Part shown: in pieces, positions 6,665-11,121 of the stretch
How the letters are laid out: each line of letters begins with the position of its first letter
Numbering within the stretch: position 1 is the stretch's first letter
Translations under genes and position numbers: made by a program
Notes under the pieces: model-generated
What the model saw: the letters and a program-made list of their open reading frames with translations, nothing else
Databases searched by the model: none
What the model was told of the DNA's origin: nothing
NCBI GenBank assembly: GCA_002067565.1
Contig: MVQZ01000301.1
Span: 1 to 11,121 of the forward strand
From: Methanobacterium sp. PtaU1.Bin242
GTDB taxonomy: Archaea; Methanobacteriota; Methanobacteria; Methanobacteriales; Methanobacteriaceae
Reading direction: 5' to 3'
Length of the DNA: 11,121 nucleotides

Positions 6665-6673
6665 TCACCTCCT
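6665..6673 (-). promoter_or_regulatory. Perfect Shine-Dalgarno of the 33-aa gene
   Basis: AGGAGGTGA on the - strand, 4 nt before the ATG. From GGAGGTGA through ATGGAT the 18-nt block (6672-6655) is identical to 6991-6974 in front of the 27-aa gene. Confidence 0.75.
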
Positions 6674-6717
6674 TTCCACCATTTATATACTCCAATTATT
6701 TGTTAATATGTCTTCAC

Positions 6718-6736
6718 TTATAAAATTTTCTTTAAA
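6718..6736 (-). promoter_or_regulatory. Promoter (BRE/TATA) of the 33-aa peptide gene
   Basis: TTTAAAGAAAATTTTATAA on the - strand. Over 17 positions it matches the element before the 27-aa gene (7043-7027) at 14. The expected start is near 6697, giving a leader of about 35 nt that includes the Shine-Dalgarno. Confidence 0.5.
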
Positions 6737-6815
6737 TTCCAATCCAATTGATTTACCACATAATTACGGAATAAACTCGAGGAGAAATCAGTATGATGAT
6801 ATTAAATTCAATATG

Positions 6816-6853
6816 AATAATCCTTCTAGTAATTAATCGGATTAAGGATTATT
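6816..6853. repeat. 10-bp perfect inverted repeat between the two peptide genes
   Basis: AATAATCCTT (6816-6825) and AAGGATTATT (6844-6853) are exact inverse complements with an 18-nt spacer. The repeat lies 43 nt past the stop of the 27-aa gene and about 80 nt before the promoter of the 33-aa gene. It may be a 3' hairpin or an operator. No U tract follows it on the - strand. The ATAATCCTT arm recurs at 7260-7268, just past the MarR gene. Confidence 0.55.
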
Positions 6854-6895
6854 AAACTCTTTCCCCTCATAATTTACATTAGTTAGAAGATATAT

Positions 6896-6979
6896 CTAGA
6901 ATATTTGAGGTAATCCAAACGTGAATAAAATCTTATTCAATAACGCCATTAAACCAAAGAATAATGTGTAAAAATCCAT
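6896..6979 (-). CDS. 27-aa hydrophobic peptide, member 2 of a tandem small-gene pair
   Basis: ATG at 6977-6979 and TAG at 6896-6898, with GGAGGTGA at ideal spacing. The peptide starts MDFYTLFFGLMALLNK, continues ILFTFG and ends LPQIF. Most of it is hydrophobic, with one Asp and one Lys. The segment A-L-L-N-K-I-L-F-T-F, then G-L-P, aligns with A-F-L-N-F-V-L-S-Y-F and LP of the 33-aa peptide, so the two look like diverged copies. The gene lies about 300 nt downstream of the MarR regulator on the same strand. A near-identical promoter block is present, and a 21-bp palindrome lies upstream. The function is unknown. The case rests on paired conservation of promoter, RBS and peptide core, not on length. 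Confidence 0.66.
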   Translation of the reverse strand: MDFYTLFFGLMALLNKILFTFGLPQIF

Positions 6980-6983
6980 ATTT

Positions 6984-6991
6984 TCACCTCC
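6984..6991 (-). promoter_or_regulatory. Perfect Shine-Dalgarno of the 27-aa gene
   Basis: GGAGGTGA on the - strand, 4 nt before the ATG. It is part of the 18-nt block shared with the 33-aa gene. Confidence 0.72.
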
Positions 6992-7018
6992 ATTAAACTC
7001 TATATCCTGTTATATTCA

Positions 7019-7043
7019 TTTTATTAATAAAACTTACTTTAAT
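7019..7043 (-). promoter_or_regulatory. Promoter (BRE/TATA) of the 27-aa peptide gene
   Basis: ATTAAAGTAAGTTTTATTAA (7043-7024, - strand) contains a TATA-like element inside the perfect 14-bp palindrome TTTTATTAATAAAA (7019-7032). The predicted start is near 7000, about 20 nt before the ATG. It resembles the promoter block of the 33-aa gene. Confidence 0.48.
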
Positions 7044-7046
7044 ACT

Positions 7047-7067
7047 ATTTTTGGACTATCCAAAAAT
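7047..7067. promoter_or_regulatory. 21-bp palindromic operator candidate
   Basis: Perfect 9-bp arms ATTTTTGGA and TCCAAAAAT flank CTA. The size and symmetry suit a dimeric winged-helix protein such as the MarR-family regulator encoded about 220 nt upstream. It lies directly upstream of the BRE/TATA of the 27-aa gene, a position used by archaeal activators and some repressors. Confidence 0.5.
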
Positions 7068-7285
7068 TAAACTAAATGGATTTTCAAAAACAAACTGCTA
7101 GATAAATTAGTTAAGTTATCTAGAAATAATTTCCAAAAAATGATAAAAAACAATTATTTTAATATAATTAAAAAGGTTAGAATGCTAATTATAATGTTTA
7201 TAAGGTATAAATTACTGTTAAAAATAATAAATTATTATAATTTGATTTTTATAATTAATATAATCCTTAGTAGATAATTTAAAGT
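7068..7285. other. AT-rich spacer between the MarR gene and the peptide genes
   Basis: No gene is seen. It holds a perfect 8-bp inverted repeat, CTAGATAA (7098-7105) and TTATCTAG (7116-7123), with a 10-nt spacer. A half-site-like TCCAAAAA follows at 7132-7139, and ATAATCCTT at 7260-7268. Confidence 0.45.
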
Positions 7286-7768
7286 TTATCTATATTTTTT
7301 TAAATCATTATCAACCTTAGATAAAACGTACTTCATGTTATCAACTGATTCAAGCAATCTTTCCAGATCATCATCATCAAAACAGGTAAAATTCTGTCGC
7401 ATTTCTTCAATTCTATTTTTTTGCCATTTTTCAACATACTCCTTTCCTTTATCTGTAATGATTATGTTAGTCACCCTTCTATCATTAATATCAGGTACAC
7501 GTTTAATCAAACCTTCTTCAGTAAGTTTATCTGCCATGTAAGTCATATTCTGCTTTTTAATGCACATTTGTTTAGCAGTTTCAGAAATAGGTAGTTTATC
7601 AGCGCTTTTCAACATAGATAATATGGAATAAATGGTGAATGACATCTTTCCTCTGTTTCCAATAGAATTATTGTTGAAGATGTTCTTCTGTATAAGTTGG
7701 TATAAAAGCAATAAATCATCGAACATTTCACCCAATTTTTCCTTATCCCTCTGACCACTTTTTTCCAT
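7286..7768 (-). CDS. MarR-family winged-helix transcriptional regulator
   Basis: This 160-aa protein has MarR family length and layout. N-terminal helices for dimerisation come first, then a helix-turn-helix around residues 60-90 (LPISETAKQM, then recognition helix KKQNMTYMADKLTEEGLIKR), the wing with the signature DINDRRVTNIIITDKG (93-108), and C-terminal dimerisation helices. Cys69 at the edge of the recognition helix and Cys129 are possible sensing residues, with no direct evidence. The start at 7768 is preceded by GTGATCC, part of a ribosome binding site that overlaps one arm of an inverted repeat. It is a lone regulator in AT-rich DNA, upstream of and on the same strand as two small peptide genes. 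It is a candidate controller of those genes and of itself. The ligand is unknown. Confidence 0.88.
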   Translation of the reverse strand: MEKSGQRDKEKLGEMFDDLLLLYQLIQKNIFNNNSIGNRGKMSFTIYSILSMLKSADKLPISETAKQMCIKKQNMTYMADKLTEEGLIKRVPDINDRRVTNIIITDKGKEYVEKWQKNRIEEMRQNFTCFDDDDLERLLESVDNMKYVLSKVDNDLKKYR

Positions 7769-7771
7769 AGG

Positions 7772-7809
7772 ATCACTGCATAAATCATGGATATAAATTT
7801 CTCAGTGAT
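7772..7809 (-). promoter_or_regulatory. marR-type gene promoter with flanking inverted repeat
   Basis: ATTTATAT (7800-7793, - strand) is a TATA candidate. It is bracketed by ATCACTG (7772-7778) and CAGTGAT (7803-7809), a perfect 7-bp inverted repeat whose arm centres are 31 bp apart. The inner arm overlaps the ribosome binding site. The arrangement suggests autoregulation. Confidence 0.42.
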
Positions 7810-8021
7810 TATATATGTCAGATCAAAAATATTAAATTAAAGTGTGATAATAAAATATAATCCATTAATATGAGAATTCTATTTATAGATTATAAAATAG
7901 AAAATAAAAATCAGGACATATTACTTAAAAAGAACATCACAAGTTACTCAAAGCATATCAATATGATATAAAAAACAATATAATAGAACTAAAATATAAA
8001 AAGAAAATAAATGGCCTATTG
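7810..8021. other. AT-rich intergenic stretch, no gene seen
   Basis: About 210 nt without coding potential. It contains an imperfect inverted repeat at 7877-7902 (TTCTATTTATA, GAT, then TATAAA-A-TAGAA, one bulged A) that resembles the one at 6013-6039. Confidence 0.45.
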
Positions 8022-8057
8022 AAAAAAAAGCAATACCATTAATTATTAATGGTACTG
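8022..8057 (-). terminator. Strong hairpin/U8 terminator of cdc48
   Basis: TACCATTAAT (8034-8043) and ATTAATGGTA (8045-8054) are perfect arms around a single T. Two more pairs follow beyond one mismatch (8031-8057). On the - strand a T8 tract follows at 8029-8022. The hairpin contains the cdc48 stop codon (8046-8048). Confidence 0.72.
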
Positions 8058-10223
8058 TATTAATTCAACCTGTTCCTCGGCTTTAATTTTCTTCATTGCT
8101 TCTCTGAAATATTTCATGGAGATATTTTCGGCTTGTAAGTTTTCTCTAAGGGCTAGCATCACAGCTTCACGGCATACTGCCTCAATATCTGCACCGGAGT
8201 ATCCTTCTGCTTTTTTGGCCAGTCTTTCCATATCCACATCTTCTGCCAGGGGCATTTTTTTGGTATGGACTTTGAATATCTCTATTCGGGCTTTTTCATC
8301 AGGAGTATCGACCTTTATATGTCTGTCAAATCTTCCTGGTCGTACCAGAGCCGGGTCTAATATATCCACCCGGTTGGTGGCTGCAATGACAGCCACATCC
8401 TGCAGTTCTTCCATTCCATCGATTTCAGTGAGAAGCTGGTTTACCACTCTCTGGGTTACACCAGAATCTGAGCTACCTCCTGCCCGGGTGGATGCGAGGG
8501 AGTCTATTTCATCGAAGAATATGACAGTTGGGGCTGTTTGCCTGGCTTTTCTGAATACCTCACGAACACCTTTTTCTGATTCTCCAACCCATTTAGATAG
8601 AAGTTCAGGGCCTTTAACGGCTATAAAGTTTGATTCACTTTCATTAGCCACTGCTTTGGCCAGTAAAGTTTTTCCGGTTCCTGGAGGTCCATATATAAGC
8701 ACTCCTTTAGGTGGTCTTACCCCAAATTTTTCAAAGTTATCAGGATATTTTAAGGGCCATTCCACTGCCTCTCTTAATTCCTGTTTGGCGGATTCAAGAC
8801 CACCAATATCCTCCCAGTTGATATTTGGAACTTGTACCAGAACTTCTCGCAGAGCAGATGGCTGGATTTCCTTAAGAGCTTCCTTAAAGTCTTTTTTATT
8901 TATGATCATTTTTTTGAGGGTTTCTTGTGGTATTTCTTCATCTGCCTTTATGTCAGGGAGCACTCGTCTTAAAACCCGCATGGCTGATTCTTTACAGAGC
9001 GATTCCAAGTCAGCTCCCACAAAACCATGGGTGATTTCGGCTATTTCATCCAGATCAACATTTTCATCAAGGGGCATGCCTCTGGTGTGTATCTGAAGCA
9101 CCTCCCAGCGTCCATCTTTATCAGGTACTCCGATCTCTATTTCCCTATCAAATCGTCCTGGGCGGCGTAATGCAGTATCCAATGCATCTGGCCTGTTGGT
9201 GGCTCCAATTACCACTACCTGTCCTCTGGTTTTTAGACCATCCATTAGGGTAAGAAGCTGGGCTACTACCCTTCTTTCCACTTCTCCGGAAACCTCTTCT
9301 CTTTTAGGTGCGATGGCATCTATCTCATCTATGAATATTATACTGGGTGAGTTTTCTTCAGCTTCTTCAAAGAACTCCCTTAGTCTTTCTTCTGATCCAC
9401 CCACATATTTGCTCATGATCTCCGGACCCTGTATTGCTATGAAATGTGCGTCTGTTTCGTTTGCAACAGCTTTGGCTAGAAGAGTTTTACCCGTTCCTGG
9501 AGGTCCATGCATTAGAACACCTTTAGGTGGGGATATTCCCAGTCTTTCGAAGAGTTCGGGTCTTTTTAGAGGTATCTCTATCATTTCTCTGACTTTTTTA
9601 ACTTCCTCTTTAAGTCCGCCAATATCCTCATATGTCACATCTATTAAGGTTTTCACTCCGTCCAGTTTGGATACATCCACCGGGTTGGGCTGAACTTCTA
9701 CCTGGCTCATGCCGGTGATCTTTACTACCCCTGCGGGTTTGGTGGACACCACAGCCAGTTTTATTTCACCCATAGGACTGAAATTTCTTCCTGTTTCACC
9801 AAAAAAGTCATCGAAGAATCCTGAGCTTAATGTCGGGGGTTGTCTGACACCGGTGACTATAATATCTCCTTTAGTAAATACTCTTCCACTGAAAACTCCT
9901 TTCACGTCTCCCTGAATCATGACATGTTGATCCACTGGTGCTAAGACTACTTTATGGGCTTCTTTTACCTTGGCTCGTCTTACAGTTACCTCTTCTCCTA
10001 TGGAGGTTCCTGCATTTTTCCTGATGTAACCATCTATCCTGATTATTCCCAGACGTATATCTGATTGTGATGATGCTACTGCATTGGCTGTTAATTTCTT
10101 GCCTTCTATTTCGATTATATCTCCATCAATCAGACCCAATTTTTCCATGCATTGTGGGTCGATTCTGGCTATTGATCTTCCTACATCTGCTTGAGAAAAT
10201 GCTTCTGCAACTTTTAACTTCAT
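8046..10223 (-). CDS. cdc48: Cdc48/VAT AAA+ ATPase (p97-like unfoldase)
   Basis: This 725-aa protein is a complete archaeal Cdc48. The N domain (1 to about 185) has double-psi barrel character (MKLKVAEAFSQADVGRSIAR). D1 follows, with Walker A GPPGTGKT (240-247), Walker B FIDEID (Asp299, Glu300), sensor Asn343 and arginine fingers Arg357 and Arg360. D2 has Walker A 512-519, Walker B FFDEID (Asp571, Glu572), sensor Asn617 and fingers Arg631 and Arg634. Pore loops are KYVG (272-275) in D1 and KWVG (544-547) in D2. It forms hexamers in the cytosol that unfold proteins, probably for the 20S proteasome. The tail ends LIQYH, a weak form of the HbYX docking motif. Both ATPase sites look active. The ribosome binding site is weak (GAAGAA). 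It appears to be its own transcription unit, ending at a strong terminator. Confidence 0.97.
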   Translation of the reverse strand: MKLKVAEAFSQADVGRSIARIDPQCMEKLGLIDGDIIEIEGKKLTANAVASSQSDIRLGIIRIDGYIRKNAGTSIGEEVTVRRAKVKEAHKVVLAPVDQHVMIQGDVKGVFSGRVFTKGDIIVTGVRQPPTLSSGFFDDFFGETGRNFSPMGEIKLAVVSTKPAGVVKITGMSQVEVQPNPVDVSKLDGVKTLIDVTYEDIGGLKEEVKKVREMIEIPLKRPELFERLGISPPKGVLMHGPPGTGKTLLAKAVANETDAHFIAIQGPEIMSKYVGGSEERLREFFEEAEENSPSIIFIDEIDAIAPKREEVSGEVERRVVAQLLTLMDGLKTRGQVVVIGATNRPDALDTALRRPGRFDREIEIGVPDKDGRWEVLQIHTRGMPLDENVDLDEIAEITHGFVGADLESLCKESAMRVLRRVLPDIKADEEIPQETLKKMIINKKDFKEALKEIQPSALREVLVQVPNINWEDIGGLESAKQELREAVEWPLKYPDNFEKFGVRPPKGVLIYGPPGTGKTLLAKAVANESESNFIAVKGPELLSKWVGESEKGVREVFRKARQTAPTVIFFDEIDSLASTRAGGSSDSGVTQRVVNQLLTEIDGMEELQDVAVIAATNRVDILDPALVRPGRFDRHIKVDTPDEKARIEIFKVHTKKMPLAEDVDMERLAKKAEGYSGADIEAVCREAVMLALRENLQAENISMKYFREAMKKIKAEEQVELIQYH

Positions 10224-10270
10224 TTCTTCTGTTTTAATAATAAAATCCCCCTTTTATGTTTTTTTTTACA

Positions 10271-10276
10271 ATATAT
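10271..10276 (-). promoter_or_regulatory. Proximal TATA box of cdc48
   Basis: ATATAT within CCATATATTG on the - strand, about 50 nt before the ATG. The predicted start near 10249 gives a leader of about 26 nt. Confidence 0.4.
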
Positions 10277-10279
10277 GGT

Positions 10280-10454
10280 GATTAAACTTAACGTTATTAC
10301 TCAAAGAATACTAAAAAAATTTTAAAATAAAATTGTAATCCCATAATGTTTTAGTTAATTATAGTTACTATAACCTTGTTTTTCATCATATATAAAGCTT
10401 TTGCTTATATGTGTTAGATAAATAAATAAATTAAATAATTTTTTATTTATCAGT
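10280..10454. other. AT-rich spacer upstream of cdc48 with palindrome at a distal promoter
   Basis: No gene is seen. A TATA-like CTTTATATATG (10396-10386, - strand) is followed by the perfect 15-bp palindrome TTATAGTTACTATAA (10359-10373), centred about where transcription from that TATA would begin. It could be a second, regulated cdc48 promoter with a leader of about 140 nt. Confidence 0.38.
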
Positions 10455-10462
10455 AAAAAAAA
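10455..10462 (-). terminator. U8 tract after tyrA
   Basis: Eight T in a row on the - strand, 66-73 nt past the tyrA stop, in AT-rich sequence without a clear hairpin. It is consistent with an archaeal U-tract terminator. Confidence 0.42.
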
Positions 10463-10527
10463 TTAAATCATCACATAGATAAGGATATTAAATAAAAATA
10501 GATTAAAATTTAATTATTTTAGTATAC

Positions 10528-11121
10528 TCAACGTATAACCCCACCAAAACCTTCCAACAGCTTTTCTACATCATTTCTAATTTCAGGATATATAACCTTG
10601 TAGCTTAGAGTGATGCTTACTTTTCCGGATTCTATCTGAGAACCATGATACAAATCCCTTATCCTCGCTTCCACCACGCCATCTAAAGATTTTATACTGG
10701 CGCATATTATCTCCGGATCAGAATAATCAGGAAAAATTACCGACACATCATAACTTTTCTGTGGGTAGTTATTATTCTTCCACTTAATTAGCTGGTAAGG
10801 GTTTAAAATTTCCACATTGGATATTTTCAGCCTGATCTCTTTCTTATCTTTTTTTAAGGTAACAAAATCTGCCGATAAATCCTCCAGAATCCCCACATGA
10901 ACTTTTCCAGAATAGATATGCCTGAGACCAACTTCCTTTCCCAGTGATTTTTTAAGGATATTTATCTCCTCAGTTAAAGCGGATATGGCCTTGTCAGACC
11001 GTCCCAGAGCAGCTTCCAAGTCATCCAGGTGTTTGGCTGCAGAACTCATTGCCTCCACAAAAGCATCCTCATCCTCCCTCTGGATCATGTCCTTCAACTC
11101 CTTGAAAGTGGAAAGAAATTG
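10528..11121 (-). CDS. tyrA: Prephenate dehydrogenase C-terminal part with FDX-ACB-like domain (partial)
   Basis: The frame is open to the window edge, so these 197 residues are the C-terminal part of a longer protein. A TTG at 11095-11097 is not the true start. Residues 1-60 (FLSTFKELKDM ... AFVEAMSSAAKHL ... GRSDKAISAL) match the helical C-terminal domain of archaeal TyrA, which oxidises and decarboxylates prephenate to 4-hydroxyphenylpyruvate for tyrosine. A small beta-rich domain follows (about 65-110, HVGILEDLSADFVTLKK). The last 75 residues (YDVSVIFPDYSDPE ... RIRDLYHGSQIESGKVSITL ... GGVIR) resemble the ferredoxin-fold anticodon-binding domain of PheRS beta (compare FDVYRGKGIPEGKKSLALRL). 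This tail could sense aromatic amino acids. The NAD-binding domain lies outside the window. TyrA identity is fairly sure, the tail's role is inference. Confidence 0.8.
   Translation of the reverse strand, partial: QFLSTFKELKDMIQREDEDAFVEAMSSAAKHLDDLEAALGRSDKAISALTEEINILKKSLGKEVGLRHIYSGKVHVGILEDLSADFVTLKKDKKEIRLKISNVEILNPYQLIKWKNNNYPQKSYDVSVIFPDYSDPEIICASIKSLDGVVEARIRDLYHGSQIESGKVSITLSYKVIYPEIRNDVEKLLEGFGGVIR

Noticed and set aside
6606..6836. 76-codon + strand open frame
   Set aside because: It has no ribosome binding site and an odd low-complexity composition (Asn, Ser, Tyr). It lies opposite the 33-aa gene, which has complete expression signals.
5880..7285. CRISPR array or insertion sequence in the large AT-rich region
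   Set aside because: No regularly spaced direct repeats, no transposase frame and no target-site duplication were seen. The repeats present are isolated inverted repeats.
8116..9915. Long + strand frames (8116-9096, 9196-9693, 9709-9915)
   Set aside because: They are antisense shadows of cdc48: Ser/Ala/Pro-rich translations without RBS or family motifs.
11095..11097. TTG as a start codon for a 189-aa protein
   Set aside because: The frame is open past it to the window edge, and the upstream residues (FLSTFKE) continue the TyrA helical domain, so the gene is merely cut by the window.
1..11121. tRNA or rRNA genes
   Set aside because: No stretch with a cloverleaf-like T-loop (GGTTCRAATCC) or rRNA core sequence was noticed on either strand. 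A tRNAscan-SE run would settle it.

Overview
The window looks like a piece of a chromosome from a hydrogenotrophic methanogen of the order Methanobacteriales, probably Methanobacterium or a close relative. Four things point there: coenzyme B biosynthesis genes (the end of aksA, then hacA), two DUF2119 proteins, archaeal FEN1 and Cdc48, and archaeal expression signals (TATA boxes, GGTGA or GGAGGTGA ribosome binding sites, U-tract terminators). As I recall it, the order homocitrate synthase, homoaconitase, FEN1, SAH hydrolase, Cdc48, TyrA matches the MTH1630-1640 neighbourhood of Methanothermobacter thermautotrophicus. This is from memory and was not searched.

Left part, + strand (1-3066): the 3' end of aksA, hacA (homoaconitase large subunit), a chorismate-lyase-like DUF98 protein, and the flap endonuclease gene with a C-terminal PCNA-binding box. 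Left-centre, - strand (3092-5787): ahcY followed by two tandem DUF2119 paralogues, packed as one operon. The upstream paralogue has no ATG, GTG or TTG start that would include its conserved N-terminus. It reads in frame back to an ATA codon 11 nt after the ahcY stop.

Centre (5788-8045): about 2.2 kb of very AT-rich DNA with one conventional gene, a MarR-type regulator at 7286-7768. The same strand also holds two very small genes that ordinary length cut-offs miss, at 6896-6979 (27 aa) and 6559-6660 (33 aa). They share an 18-nt identical RBS/start block, a similar promoter block, and a common hydrophobic peptide core (A-[FL]-L-N-x-[VI]-L-x-x-F, then LP). One ends at a hairpin plus U-tract terminator. 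A perfect 9+3+9 palindrome lies upstream of the 27-aa gene. A GC-rich, foldable patch at about 6070-6232 may be a small RNA. This peptide/MarR island is the most likely new system here. Its function is unknown.

Right part, - strand (8046-11121): cdc48, an AAA+ unfoldase with an N domain and two ATPase domains, ending in a strong hairpin/U8 terminator. Beyond it is the C-terminal portion of a prephenate dehydrogenase (TyrA) that carries a small beta domain and a C-terminal domain resembling the FDX-ACB domain of phenylalanyl-tRNA synthetase beta. That suggests aromatic amino acid sensing.
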